NCBI GenBank assembly: GCA_910574015.1
Contig: CAJSYQ010000013.1
Location: 1-64,000, forward strand
Reading direction: 5' to 3'
DNA length: 64,000 nt
Origin: Eubacteriaceae bacterium
GTDB lineage: Bacteria; Bacillota; Clostridia; Lachnospirales; Lachnospiraceae
The notes under the pieces were generated by a model, which saw only the letters and a list, made by a program, of their open reading frames with translations, was not told where the DNA came from and searched no databases. Shown in pieces: positions 51,661-61,256 of the stretch; position 1 is the stretch's first letter, and every line of letters starts with the position of its first letter. The position numbers and the translations under genes are program-made.

Positions 51661-52770
51661 GTGAAAATCATACATTGTGCCGACCTTCATCTGGATTCCC
51701 GGATGACGACTCATTTAACGAAAGAGAAAGCAAAAGAGAGGAAAGCGGAAATCTTAAAGACATTTTTGAACATGGTGGAATACGCAGAAGAAAACCAGGT
51801 AAGAGCTATTCTGATCGCCGGAGATCTGTTCGATGTGGGAAATATATCTGCCGTAGCCAGAAATACGGTTTACAATGCCGTGAAGGAACATCCTGGCATT
51901 CAGTTTTTTTATCTGCGGGGAAATCATGATGAGGGTAATTCCTTTTTACAGACAGGGGAGCATCCGGAGAACCTCAGATTATTTTCGGACAGCTGGTGCA
52001 GTTATGTACTGGAAGAAGGGGAGAAGAGGATCGTTATAACTGCAGTGGAGCAGGATACGGTGCATACCCGTTCCATTGCGGATTCCCTTACCCTTCGCAC
52101 AGAAGATTTTAATATTGTTATGCTTCATGGCCAGGATCGGGAGCATGAGACAAAAGAAATGGGTGGAAATATCAGTCTGCGCAGTTTTCGGAATAAAGGG
52201 ATAGATTATCTGGCACTGGGCCATATCCATAGTTACAAAAGGGACAGGCTGGATGCCAGAGGACGGTATTGTTATCCTGGCTGTCTGGAGGGAAGAGGTT
52301 TTGATGAATGTGGGGAACATGGATTTGTACTGCTTGAGATAGATGGAGAGGGAAGCTGCACGGACCATTTTATCCCTTTTGCAAGCCGAAAGCTCTATAC
52401 GCTGCATGTGGATATAAGTGAGTGCATGACTACCCCGATGATAGGCCAGTGCATACAGGAAGTGCTGGACAGAGAAGGATATGCGCCTGAGAGCATGGTA
52501 AAGATCCAGCTGGAAGGCAGGGTGGACATGGAATGTGAGAAAGATATATCATATCTGGAAAAATGGCTGGAGGGCAGATACTATTTCCTGAAAATAAAGG
52601 ATAATTCCCGAATCAAGGCAGACTACAGCCAGTATGCAAAAGCGGCGTCCCTAAAAGGGGAATTTGTCAGGACTGTTATGGATGCGGAGGGCGTCGGAGA
52701 AGAGGAAAAGGCATGGATCATTAAATATGGCATTTGGGCCTTAGCAGAAGAAATGGAGCGGGATGGATGA
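51661..52770 (+). CDS. SbcD/Mre11-like nuclease (YhaO-type)
   Basis: About 369 residues. The N-terminal phosphoesterase domain has the metal motifs IIHCADLHLDS, ILIAGDLFDVGN, FYLRGNHDEG, VMLHGQDREHE and LALGHIHSYK in Mre11 order. The rest is a smaller capping and partner-binding region. It probably forms a nuclease complex with the ATPase encoded next and processes DNA ends or blocked structures. GTG at 51661 is preferred because GGAGAG lies six bases upstream; ATG at 51649 is possible. The stop overlaps the next start by four bases. Confidence 0.88.
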   Translation: MKIIHCADLHLDSRMTTHLTKEKAKERKAEILKTFLNMVEYAEENQVRAILIAGDLFDVGNISAVARNTVYNAVKEHPGIQFFYLRGNHDEGNSFLQTGEHPENLRLFSDSWCSYVLEEGEKRIVITAVEQDTVHTRSIADSLTLRTEDFNIVMLHGQDREHETKEMGGNISLRSFRNKGIDYLALGHIHSYKRDRLDARGRYCYPGCLEGRGFDECGEHGFVLLEIDGEGSCTDHFIPFASRKLYTLHVDISECMTTPMIGQCIQEVLDREGYAPESMVKIQLEGRVDMECEKDISYLEKWLEGRYYFLKIKDNSRIKADYSQYAKAASLKGEFVRTVMDAEGVGEEEKAWIIKYGIWALAEEMERDG

Positions 52771-55448
52771 GATTAGTGGAGTGTAAGATCGAGAATTTTG
52801 GAAAGCTCAGTCAGAAACGTTTTGTGTTTCATGAGGGCTGTACTTTTTTCTGTCAGGAAAATGGCTGGGGGAAGAGCACCCTTGCTGCCTTCCTGAAGGT
52901 GATGTTTTTTGGCTTTGAAAATGAACGGGGCAGAGACGCCTACAATAATCAGCGCAGACGGTTTGAGCCCTGGCAGGGAGATGTGTATGGCGGAGAGATC
53001 ACCTTCGAGACCGGGGGCAGAACGTACATATTTAACCGGGTTTTCGGCAGGAGAGAAAAAGAAGATACCTTTGTATTGCGGGATGGACAAACTCTTCTTC
53101 CCAGTAAAGACTTTTCAGTAAATATTGGGGAGGAATTATTTCAGATCGATAGGGAGTCATTTGCCCGTACCGTTTTTCTTGCACAGATGGACTGTGAGAC
53201 AGATACTACTTCCAGCATCAATGCCAAGATAGGGAATCTGGAAGATCTTTCCGATGACATGAAAAATTACGAAAAGGCGGATCGGGCTCTGAAGGAACGG
53301 TTGGATAAGATGGCGCCCAGGAGAAAAACGGGACTGCTTTATAAGAAGAGAGAAGAGATCAGTCAGAAACAGGCGCTGATTGAAGAGGGTAAGGTGATTG
53401 GCAGCACATTGAAACATCTGCAGGAGGAGAGGGAACGGCTTCAGAAAGAAGAGAAGCGGGCAGCAAAGGAACAGGATGATCTGCAGGAGAAGCAGAAGGA
53501 AATAGGCGCCCAATTGGATCTTCAGGCAAAAAAGGAAAAGTACCAGCTGCTCTGTCAGGCATATGAAGAAAGAAATGCCGCGAAAGAAGAAAGAGAGAGG
53601 TATTTCCCCTATAGGGACAGGATCCCACAAGAGGAGGAGATGACCGCCTGTATGAATCTGGTACGAGAGTATCAGCAGGCAGAAAAGGATCTGGAACATT
53701 ACCGGCTGTCGGAGGAAGAAGAGACCGCTTTTAGGGACTGGTATCCGGTATTTGCGGGAGAGACATTTTCCTCTGGGGAATGGGAGGACATAGCAGATAG
53801 GATAAGAAAGCTGCCAGAACTGCGGTATGCGGCAGCAGGAAAGCGGCTGACGGAGGACGAGGAGGAGGAACTGAGGAGGTACGGCAGACAGTTTGTCAAA
53901 GGAGTTCCAGATGACCATGTGATAGAAGAGCTGCAGAGGAGTTGGAAGGCATACGAGACGGACAGGCATGAGCTGCAGACAAAGGAAGTTTATCTGAGAA
54001 CTTATCAGGAGATGCAGAGGGACCGGGAGAGAGAAAAGGAAAGCAGGAAGGCTTCACTTGTGCTGCCAGCAGGAATTTTATTGTTCCTTCTTGGTGCGGC
54101 GTGTCTTTTTGTCAATCTGGGGATTGGTATGGCAGGTATGTTTCTGGGAGTGATCCTTGCGGTTGTGGGACTGCTGGGAAGTAGGAAAAGGAAAGCAGCA
54201 GGCCTGGAACCGGAAGAAAATTCATATCAAAGGATGACGGAGGAAATAGAGGAGGAGAGAATACGACAGCAGGCGGCAGAAAAAATATTCCGGGATTTTT
54301 TTGCAGAGTATGGGATGGAATACGAAGAGGACCTGGCAGAATTGAAATTTGTGCAGCTTCGGGAGAGCGCACGAAACTACCAGAAGCTCACCAGAAAGAA
54401 GGAGGAATACGACAGAAGTAACCAGGATGAGAGCTATCGGCAGAATAAATCCGCTATCCGTGCTTTTTTCCAGAAATACCTGCCGGGGAGAGTGATGGAA
54501 GAGAGTGAATATTCAGAGGTGTTCCGCCGGATGGAGGCAGCCTGGGACACCTGCCGTTCCTGTATAGAGAAGAAGAATGCTGCCCAAAAGACTATAGCTG
54601 AGGCAGAAGGAAGGAAACAAAAGATCATGGAATTTCTTTCCGAATATGGTTTCCAGCAAGAGGAAGATTTATATGAGCAGCTCTCTTCTATGAGAGATCA
54701 TCTTCTGGGCTGGAAGACTGCCTGCAGGGAGTGGAAAAGGGCACTGGAAGACAAGGAGAAAATGGAACGGGAAGAGGGATTGGAGAATCTCATAGGAGAC
54801 CGGCACATAGCTTCTGGTGAAGGGCAGGAGGCTTCCATGGAGGAATTGGCAGTACAGGCACAGAAACTGGCAGAGGAAAGAGAAAACCTGTCCCGCTCTA
54901 TAATGCATTGTAACCAGCAGATCGAAGAAAAGGAAGAAATTTATAATGACAGAATGGAGGAGAAGGAAAGGCTCCAGATATTAAAAGAGGAGTACGAAGA
55001 AGGGAAGAAAAAGTACCACCGCATGGAACAGGCAAGGAAATATCTGGAGATGGCAAAAAACTCTTTTACACAAAAATATATGGAACCGGTTATGTCTGGA
55101 TTTGAGAAATATTATACAATGCTGACAGGGCATTCAGCCGGGCAGTATCAGATGGACGCCAGTACCCGTCTTACGGTGAACGAACAGGGGCTGCCCCGGG
55201 AGATACGTTTCCTGAGCAGCGGCAACAGGGATCTGACAGGGATCTGTATGCGCATGGCGCTGATCGATGCCATGTATCAAAAAGAGAAACCGTTTATTAT
55301 CCTGGATGATCCTTTTCTGAATCTTGACAGGGAAAGGACGGAACGAGGGATGGCATTTCTTAAAGAGATAGAAAAAGAGTACCAGATCATCTATTTTACC
55401 TGTCATGAGAGCAGAAGCCTTTCTGGAGTGAGACCGGAGAACCAGTGA
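52767..55448 (+). CDS. SbcC/Rad50-like ATPase with membrane hairpin (YhaN-type)
   Basis: About 893 residues. The N-terminal head has Walker A ENGWGKSTLAAFLKVMFFGF; the C-terminal head has FLSSGNRDLTGICMRMALID and Walker B FIILDDPFLNLD. Long coiled coils join them. Unlike SbcC, the middle holds two hydrophobic helices at about residues 430-475 (LPAGILLFLLGAACLFVNLG and MAGMFLGVILAVVGLLG), so the complex is likely tied to the membrane, as in Bacillus YhaN. No zinc-hook CXXC is seen at the centre. ATG at 52767 is in the ATGA overlap with the nuclease gene. Confidence 0.88.
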   Translation: MRLVECKIENFGKLSQKRFVFHEGCTFFCQENGWGKSTLAAFLKVMFFGFENERGRDAYNNQRRRFEPWQGDVYGGEITFETGGRTYIFNRVFGRREKEDTFVLRDGQTLLPSKDFSVNIGEELFQIDRESFARTVFLAQMDCETDTTSSINAKIGNLEDLSDDMKNYEKADRALKERLDKMAPRRKTGLLYKKREEISQKQALIEEGKVIGSTLKHLQEERERLQKEEKRAAKEQDDLQEKQKEIGAQLDLQAKKEKYQLLCQAYEERNAAKEERERYFPYRDRIPQEEEMTACMNLVREYQQAEKDLEHYRLSEEEETAFRDWYPVFAGETFSSGEWEDIADRIRKLPELRYAAAGKRLTEDEEEELRRYGRQFVKGVPDDHVIEELQRSWKAYETDRHELQTKEVYLRTYQEMQRDREREKESRKASLVLPAGILLFLLGAACLFVNLGIGMAGMFLGVILAVVGLLGSRKRKAAGLEPEENSYQRMTEEIEEERIRQQAAEKIFRDFFAEYGMEYEEDLAELKFVQLRESARNYQKLTRKKEEYDRSNQDESYRQNKSAIRAFFQKYLPGRVMEESEYSEVFRRMEAAWDTCRSCIEKKNAAQKTIAEAEGRKQKIMEFLSEYGFQQEEDLYEQLSSMRDHLLGWKTACREWKRALEDKEKMEREEGLENLIGDRHIASGEGQEASMEELAVQAQKLAEERENLSRSIMHCNQQIEEKEEIYNDRMEEKERLQILKEEYEEGKKKYHRMEQARKYLEMAKNSFTQKYMEPVMSGFEKYYTMLTGHSAGQYQMDASTRLTVNEQGLPREIRFLSSGNRDLTGICMRMALIDAMYQKEKPFIILDDPFLNLDRERTERGMAFLKEIEKEYQIIYFTCHESRSLSGVRPENQ

Positions 55449-55465
55449 ATGGAGGAAAATAAGAA

Positions 55466-56848
55466 ATGAGACGCTTTATTGGGACGAAGCAATTTTATAA
55501 ACGGCTGCTTTTGCTGGCAGTTCCTATCATGATCCAGAATGCCATAACAAATTTTGTTGGCTTTCTGGATAATATCATGGTAGGTCAGCTGGGGACGGAG
55601 CCGATGTCAGGAGTGGCCATCGTCAACCAGCTGATTTTTGTTTTTAATCTGCTGGTATTCGGGGGATTGTCAGGAGCGGGCATATTTGGGGCACAGTTCT
55701 ATGGTCATGGAGACCATAAGGGAGTGAGGGATACCTTCCGGTTTAAGATCATAATGGGAATCCTTATCGCAGCTGTGACACTGGCTGTCCTGCTTACCTC
55801 CGGGGAAAGCCTGATCCGGCTGTATCTGACGAATGGAGAGAGCGGCGATCTTGAACAGACCTTTCTGTTCGGAAAAGAATATCTGGGGGTGATCCTGCTG
55901 GAGATCGTACCCTTTGTAGTGGTGCAGGTCTATGCCAGTACGCTGAGGGAGACAGGTCAGACCCTGCTTCCGATGCTGGCCGGGATAGTGGCCGTGGTGG
56001 TGAATCTGGCCGGGAATTACGTTCTGATCTTCGGGAAGTTTGGCGCTCCCCGGATGGGAGTGGCGGGTGCCGCTGCCGCTACCGTTCTGGCCAGGATCAT
56101 AGAATGCGCCATTGTCATTATCTGGACACATCACCGGAAGGCACAGAACAAATTTATCAAGGGGGCATACCGGAGCCTGCGGGTACCCGGGAGGCTTGCC
56201 TTTGATATCGTGAAAAAGGGATCGCCCCTGTTGGTGAACGAAGCGCTCTGGTCGGCGGGCATCGCATTGGTGAACCAGTGTTTCTCTGTGAGGGGCTTTA
56301 CTGTTGTGGCGGCCACAAATATTTCGTCTACCATCGGCAACCTGTTTAACGTTGTCTTTATCGCCATGGGAAGTGCCGTGGCCATTATGGTGGGGCAGCA
56401 GCTGGGGGCAAGCCAGTTTGACAGGGCGAAGGATACGGCGGCAAAGGTTATCGCCTTCTCTGTCTGCTGTACCGTTGTCACCAGCCTTCTGATGATCCTT
56501 ATATCCGGGGTTTTTCCGGGACTGTATAACACCACCGGCGAGGTCCGGGACATGGCGGGTGCCATGATCCGGATCACGGCGTATCTTATGCCCATGCAGG
56601 CATTTCTCCACGCCGCCTATTTTACTATCCGTTCCGGGGGGAGGACCATTATTACATTCCTCTTTGACAGCGGCTTTTCGTGGTGTGTGTCCATTCCCTT
56701 CATATATGGTATCGTACATTTTACGGGACTTCCGATTCTGGCTGTCTATACCCTTTATTACTCCCTTGATTTCATAAAGGCGGCGGTGGGCGCTGTCTTG
56801 TTGAAAAAGGGAATCTGGCTGCAGAATATTGTGGAGCAGCGGTGTTAG
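55466..56848 (+). CDS. MATE family multidrug/metabolite exporter
   Basis: The 460-residue protein has twelve predicted membrane helices in two similar halves. Family marks include LLAVPIMIQNAITNFVGFLDNIMVGQLG, split over helix 1 and 2, GLSGAGIFGAQFYGHGD, and GSAVAIMVGQQLGASQFDRAKD in the second half. MATE proteins export cationic drugs or metabolites with sodium or protons. GGAGGAAAATAAGAA precedes the ATG. It lies 17 bases after the SbcC-like gene, so it may be co-transcribed, though a common function is not evident. Confidence 0.9.
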   Translation: MRRFIGTKQFYKRLLLLAVPIMIQNAITNFVGFLDNIMVGQLGTEPMSGVAIVNQLIFVFNLLVFGGLSGAGIFGAQFYGHGDHKGVRDTFRFKIIMGILIAAVTLAVLLTSGESLIRLYLTNGESGDLEQTFLFGKEYLGVILLEIVPFVVVQVYASTLRETGQTLLPMLAGIVAVVVNLAGNYVLIFGKFGAPRMGVAGAAAATVLARIIECAIVIIWTHHRKAQNKFIKGAYRSLRVPGRLAFDIVKKGSPLLVNEALWSAGIALVNQCFSVRGFTVVAATNISSTIGNLFNVVFIAMGSAVAIMVGQQLGASQFDRAKDTAAKVIAFSVCCTVVTSLLMILISGVFPGLYNTTGEVRDMAGAMIRITAYLMPMQAFLHAAYFTIRSGGRTIITFLFDSGFSWCVSIPFIYGIVHFTGLPILAVYTLYYSLDFIKAAVGAVLLKKGIWLQNIVEQRC

Positions 56849-56955
56849 AATAAATAAAATTTCGTCTTAACATGCGAACATCCTTCATAAGCTGTTAATA
56901 TAGTATATGTCATTGCCAGCAAAGGGCGGCCTTCACGAAAATCTTTGTCGAAAAC

Positions 56956-56983
56956 TTGTACTTTTTGCTGAATGTGCTATAAT
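56956..56983 (+). promoter_or_regulatory. Extended -10 sigma-A promoter of the rnf operon
   Basis: TTGTAC (56956-56961), 16 bases, TATAAT (56978-56983) with TG one base upstream (extended -10). Transcription would begin about 35 bases before the TTG start of rnfC. The remaining 56849-56955 shows no strong terminator for the MATE gene. Confidence 0.7.
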
Positions 56984-57024
56984 GATAATATCTATCGAAA
57001 AATTCTGAAAAGGAGGAAATTTCA

Positions 57025-58350
57025 TTGGGACAGTCAACCTTTAAGGGGGGAACGCATCCATATGAGGGAAAAGAACTGAGTATGGACAGTCCGATCCAGG
57101 TGATGGATCCGAAGGAGGAGCTTGTATTCTCCATGAGCCAGCACATCGGAGCCCCTGCAACACCTGTCGTCGCCGTAGGGGATACAGTGAAGATGGGACA
57201 GATCATTGGTGAGGCGAGTGGATTTATATCGGCCAATATCGTCAGCTCCGTTTCTGGGGAAGTGAAGAAGATCGAGCCCAGGCTGCTCTCATCCGGTGCG
57301 AAGGCTCCATGTGTAGTGATCGCAAACGATGGTGAGTACACGCCGGTGGACGGACTTGGAGAAGAAAGGGATTACACAAAATTATCAAAAGAGGAAATCC
57401 GTCAGATCATCAAGGATGCCGGTATTGTCGGCATGGGAGGGGCCGGATTCCCGACGAATGTAAAAGTAACCCCGAAAAATGAAGAAGACATCGATTATGT
57501 CATTGTAAACGGTGCCGAGTGTGAACCGTATCTGACATCGGATTACCGGCTCATGCTGGAGAAACCGGAAGAGATCATACAGGGACTCCGTGTTGTGTTA
57601 TCTCTGTTCGACCATGCGAAAGGGGTCATCGCCATTGAGGACAATAAGCCTGAGGCGATCTCCAAGCTTCAGTATCTGACAGAGGGGGATTCCAATATTG
57701 AAGTAAAGACGTTAAAGACGAAATACCCGCAGGGAGCGGAACGTCAGATCATCTATGTAGCTACCGGACGCCGGATCCATTCTAAGATGCTGCCGGCAGA
57801 TGCCGGTTGTATCGTGGATAATGTGCAGACCATCATTGCCATATACAATGCCGTGTGCAAAAGCACGCCGAGTATGAGCCGTGTGATCACTCTGACTGGT
57901 GACGCTATGGCAAAGCCGCAGAACTATGAAGTGAAATTCGGCATGAGCCATGCCGAGATGCTGGAAGAGGCAGGCGGACTCAAAGAGGGGGGCGCCAAGA
58001 AATTGATCTCCGGCGGTCCAATGATGGGTATGGCAATGTACGACCTGAACACTCCAGTTACAAAGACAAGTTCTTCCATCCTTGCCATGAGCCGGGACGA
58101 GGTGGCAGAGTGGGAACCTACAAATTGTATCCGGTGCGGCCGCTGTGCGGATGTGTGCCCCAGCCATCTGGTACCCCAGATGATGGCGCAGGCAGCCGAG
58201 AGGGATGATCTGGAATATTTCCAGAAGATCAATGGCATGGAGTGTTATGAATGCGGTACATGTACTTTTGTCTGTCCGGCGAAGAGACGATTGACACAGA
58301 TCTTCAAGCAGGCAAGGCGTGCGGTTATGGACGCCAGTAGAAAGAAATAA
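57025..58350 (+). CDS. rnfC: Rnf electron transport complex subunit C
   Basis: The 441-residue peripheral subunit binds NADH/FMN and two 4Fe-4S clusters. Blocks are MSQHIGAPATPVVAVGDTVK and GMGGAGFPTNVKV, INGAECEPYLTSDYRLML (as VNGAECEPYL), and the cluster motifs CIRCGRCADVCPSHLVPQ and CYECGTCTFVCPAKRRL. Rnf couples electron flow between reduced ferredoxin and NAD to sodium or proton pumping. A TTG start follows AAAAGGAGGAAATTTCA. It is the first gene of the six-gene operon C-D-G-E-A-B. Confidence 0.94.
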   Translation: MGQSTFKGGTHPYEGKELSMDSPIQVMDPKEELVFSMSQHIGAPATPVVAVGDTVKMGQIIGEASGFISANIVSSVSGEVKKIEPRLLSSGAKAPCVVIANDGEYTPVDGLGEERDYTKLSKEEIRQIIKDAGIVGMGGAGFPTNVKVTPKNEEDIDYVIVNGAECEPYLTSDYRLMLEKPEEIIQGLRVVLSLFDHAKGVIAIEDNKPEAISKLQYLTEGDSNIEVKTLKTKYPQGAERQIIYVATGRRIHSKMLPADAGCIVDNVQTIIAIYNAVCKSTPSMSRVITLTGDAMAKPQNYEVKFGMSHAEMLEEAGGLKEGGAKKLISGGPMMGMAMYDLNTPVTKTSSSILAMSRDEVAEWEPTNCIRCGRCADVCPSHLVPQMMAQAAERDDLEYFQKINGMECYECGTCTFVCPAKRRLTQIFKQARRAVMDASRKK

Positions 58351-58380
58351 CCCAGACACAATAGAATGGAGGATAAGAAA

Positions 58381-59382
58381 ATGGAAGAGAAATTATTGAA
58401 TGTGTCTTCATCTCCTCATGTGCGGGACAATTCTTCTACGAAGTCCATTATGAGAGATGTAGTCATTGCGCTGATTCCGGCCACCCTGGTGGGCATTTAC
58501 AATTTCCGCATCAGTGCGCTGCTGGTAATACTGACAACCTGTGTAACCTGTGTACTGTCAGAGTATATCTGGCAGAGATGTATGAAACAGCCTGTTACAA
58601 CCAATGACTTTAGTGCCCTGCTCACGGGTCTTCTGCTGGCTCTAAACCTGCCTGCCACCATTCCGCTGTGGATGTGTGTCATTGGCGGTGTGTTCGCCAT
58701 TATCGTGGCAAAGCAGATGTTCGGAGGACTGGGCCAGAACTTTATGAATCCGGCGCTGGCAGGACGATGCTTTATGATGCTGTCCTTCAGTAGTGCCATG
58801 ACAAGTTTTACGATCAAGGAAGGAAGCAATTTCCTTTACGGTATCGCGGTGGATGCCAGCAGTAGTGCCACGCCGTTAATGCAGGTAAAAGAGGCAGCAT
58901 CTACGGGAGGATCCCTTCCGGATCTGATGAAGATGTTTTTGGGAACTACGACAGGTACCATTGGCGAGACATCGGCAGCTGCCATTCTGCTTGGTGCTGC
59001 TTATCTTCTGGTGCGCCGCATCATCGACTGGAAGATTCCTGCCTGCTACATCGGTTCCTTTATGATATTCAATCTACTGTATTCTTGTGTATCAGGAGGA
59101 ATGGCGACATCGCCCTACCCGATTTTCTTCGAACTGTGCGGCGGCGGACTGCTGCTGGGTGCTTTCTTTATGGCGACAGATTATGTTACTAGCCCCATCA
59201 CGCCAAAGGGAAAAGTGATCTTTGGTATCCTGCTAGGTCTTTTGACAGGGCTGTTCCGTTTCTTTGGCGAGTCTGCAGAGGGAGTGTCCTTTGCTATTAT
59301 TATAGGAAACCTCTGTGTTCCGCTGATTGAGCGTTTTACCGTTCCAAAAGCGTTTGGAAAGGAGGGAAAGGCAAATGAATGA
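58381..59382 (+). CDS. rnfD: Rnf electron transport complex subunit D
   Basis: About 333 residues with nine or so membrane helices. It carries covalent FMN on a threonine; the attachment area reads SSSATPLMQVK, with Ser where many relatives have Gly before the Ala-Thr. Other blocks are NDFSALLTGLLLALNLP, GGLGQNFMNPALAGRCFM and MATDYVTSPITPKGK. ATG at 58381 is chosen because GGAGGATAAG lies just upstream; an ATG at 58366 sits before that site. Its end overlaps rnfG by eight bases. Confidence 0.93.
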   Translation: MEEKLLNVSSSPHVRDNSSTKSIMRDVVIALIPATLVGIYNFRISALLVILTTCVTCVLSEYIWQRCMKQPVTTNDFSALLTGLLLALNLPATIPLWMCVIGGVFAIIVAKQMFGGLGQNFMNPALAGRCFMMLSFSSAMTSFTIKEGSNFLYGIAVDASSSATPLMQVKEAASTGGSLPDLMKMFLGTTTGTIGETSAAAILLGAAYLLVRRIIDWKIPACYIGSFMIFNLLYSCVSGGMATSPYPIFFELCGGGLLLGAFFMATDYVTSPITPKGKVIFGILLGLLTGLFRFFGESAEGVSFAIIIGNLCVPLIERFTVPKAFGKEGKANE

Positions 59383-60022
59383 GAAAAAGAGCAGTATGAT
59401 CAAGGATGCCGTGATCCTGTGTCTGATCACACTGATCCTGGGCGCCGTGCTGGCGGGTGTCTATGCCATCACGAAGGATCCCATCGACAAGGCGCAGGAG
59501 CAGACGAATAACGAGGCGTGTCAGGCTGTCGTGGCAGAGGGGGATTCAGTTCTGGATAACGATGCGGAAGCGGTGAACAAAGCAGCTGCTTATCTGGCTT
59601 CCCGTGACATTTCCAACAATGAGACAAAGGACGGCGATCTTCTGGCAAATTACCTGGTGATCGAACAGATCCATCCGACCCAGAACGGCGGCAGGGTGTA
59701 TCTTGCCTCTGCCAGCAAGGGCTATGGCGGCGCCATCGGATTTGCCCTGGGTGTGGATGCCAGTGGTGCGGTAACGGGAATTTCCATTACCTCACAGGCA
59801 GAGACGGCGGGCCTTGGCGCCAACTGTCAGAACGAGGACTGGCAAAAAGGATTTGCCGGCAAGGTAGCGCCGCAGGATCCTTCCAAGGAGATGTATAATA
59901 AAAATGAATCAAATGAATCCCAGGTGCAGGCTCTGTCCGGCGCGACGGTGACATCCCGTGCCATCACTAGAGCTGTTAAGGGTATTCTGTTATTTGATGA
60001 AACAGTAAGGGGGGCTAATTAA
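59375..60022 (+). CDS. rnfG: Rnf electron transport complex subunit G
   Basis: About 215 residues. One N-terminal membrane helix (DAVILCLITLILGAVLAGVYA) anchors an extracellular flavin domain. The covalent FMN motif is in QALSGATVTSRAITRAV. YGGAIGFALGVDASGAVTGI and SQAETAGLGANCQNEDWQ are also typical. ATG at 59375 follows GGAGGGAAAGGCAA; longer readings extend into rnfD. The stop overlaps the next start region (TAATG). Confidence 0.93.
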   Translation: MNEKKSSMIKDAVILCLITLILGAVLAGVYAITKDPIDKAQEQTNNEACQAVVAEGDSVLDNDAEAVNKAAAYLASRDISNNETKDGDLLANYLVIEQIHPTQNGGRVYLASASKGYGGAIGFALGVDASGAVTGISITSQAETAGLGANCQNEDWQKGFAGKVAPQDPSKEMYNKNESNESQVQALSGATVTSRAITRAVKGILLFDETVRGAN

Positions 60023-60663
60023 TGAGCAAGTATACAGAACGTCTTCATAATGGTATCATTAAGGAAAACCCTACCTTCGTTATGATGCTTGGTATGTGTC
60101 CGACGCTGGCAGTTACATCTTCTGCCATTAACGGACTTGGTATGGGGCTTTCCACCACTGTGGTACTGATCCTTTCCAATATGCTGATCTCGGCACTGCG
60201 GAAGATTATTCCCGACAAAGTGCGTATTCCGGCATTTATTGTAGTGGTTGCCTCATTTGTAACGATTGTCCAGCTTCTTCTTCAGGCATATATTCCGTTC
60301 CTGTACAGTGCGCTGGGTGTGTACATCCCGCTGATCGTGGTAAACTGTATCATCCTTGGCCGTGCGGAGGCATATGCTTCCAAAAATCCGGTGGTTGCTT
60401 CGGCCTTTGACGGTATCGGCATGGGACTTGGCTTTACACTGGGACTGACACTGATCGGAATCTGCCGTGAGATCCTTGGCAGCGGCGCTGTCTTTGGATT
60501 TAAATTTATCCCAGACGGTTTCCAGATTTCCATTTTCGTAATGGCGCCGGGTGCGTTCTTCGTACTGGCTGCCCTGACCGCCCTGCAGAACCGGATGAAG
60601 ATGCCCAGCGCGACGAATGTGGAAGAAGATAAGTCAATAGAAGAAAAGGGGGTTGACGAATAA
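60022..60663 (+). CDS. rnfE: Rnf electron transport complex subunit E
   Basis: The 213-residue membrane subunit has six helices. The start NGIIKENPTFVMMLGMCPTLAVTSSA and the PLIVVNCIILGRAEAYASKN block with conserved Cys are diagnostic for RnfE/NqrD. With RnfA it forms the central membrane pair that holds an iron centre between conserved cysteines. AAGGGGGGCTAATTA precedes the ATG. The end overlaps rnfA by one base. Confidence 0.94.
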   Translation: MSKYTERLHNGIIKENPTFVMMLGMCPTLAVTSSAINGLGMGLSTTVVLILSNMLISALRKIIPDKVRIPAFIVVVASFVTIVQLLLQAYIPFLYSALGVYIPLIVVNCIILGRAEAYASKNPVVASAFDGIGMGLGFTLGLTLIGICREILGSGAVFGFKFIPDGFQISIFVMAPGAFFVLAALTALQNRMKMPSATNVEEDKSIEEKGVDE

Positions 60664-61238
60664 TGGGTTTATTTACGATTCTTTTTACGGCGGCGCTGGT
60701 AAGTAACTTTGTACTGAGCCAGTTCCTTGGTATCTGCCCGTTCCTTGGAGTGTCCAAGAAGGTTGAGACCGCTGCCGGTATGGGCGGAGCCGTAATCTTC
60801 GTTATTACGATTGCCTCACTTATTACAAGTACTTTATACAACCTGCTTCTGCTTCCAAACAATCTGGAATATCTGAATACCATTGTATTTATCCTTGTGA
60901 TCGCAGCATTGGTTCAGTTTGTCGAGATGTTTATGAAGAAGTCGATGCCCGCCCTGTACAAATCACTGGGCGTATATCTGCCGCTGATCACGACAAACTG
61001 CGCCGTTCTCGGTGTGGCACTGCTCAGTGTGCAGAATAATGACAATATTCTGGAAGCTACCATCCGCGGTATCGGTGCTTCCGTGGGATTCTTCCTGGCT
61101 ATCGTGCTGATGGCGGGAATCCGCGAGAAACTGGAAAACTGCAGCATTCCGTCAGCGATGAAGGGAACGCCGATCGTGCTGATCACAGCCGGGCTTATGG
61201 CGATCGCTTTCTGCGGCTTCGGCGGCGTGAGCTTTTAA
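60663..61238 (+). CDS. rnfA: Rnf electron transport complex subunit A
   Basis: The 191-residue membrane subunit, homologous to RnfE, has six helices. Blocks are LVSNFVLSQFLGICPFLGVS, AGMGGAVIFVITIASLITS and PLITTNCAVLGVALLS, with the conserved Cys in helices 1 and 4. ATG overlaps the rnfE stop and has GGGGGTTGACGA upstream. It pairs with RnfE in the membrane core. Confidence 0.94.
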   Translation: MGLFTILFTAALVSNFVLSQFLGICPFLGVSKKVETAAGMGGAVIFVITIASLITSTLYNLLLLPNNLEYLNTIVFILVIAALVQFVEMFMKKSMPALYKSLGVYLPLITTNCAVLGVALLSVQNNDNILEATIRGIGASVGFFLAIVLMAGIREKLENCSIPSAMKGTPIVLITAGLMAIAFCGFGGVSF

Positions 61239-61256
61239 GTAAAGGAGGAAATCGAA

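Noticed and set aside
55670-56719. 349-codon minus-strand frame inside the MATE gene
   Set aside because: Shadow of a GC-rich membrane-protein gene; rich in Pro, His and Arg without any fold pattern.
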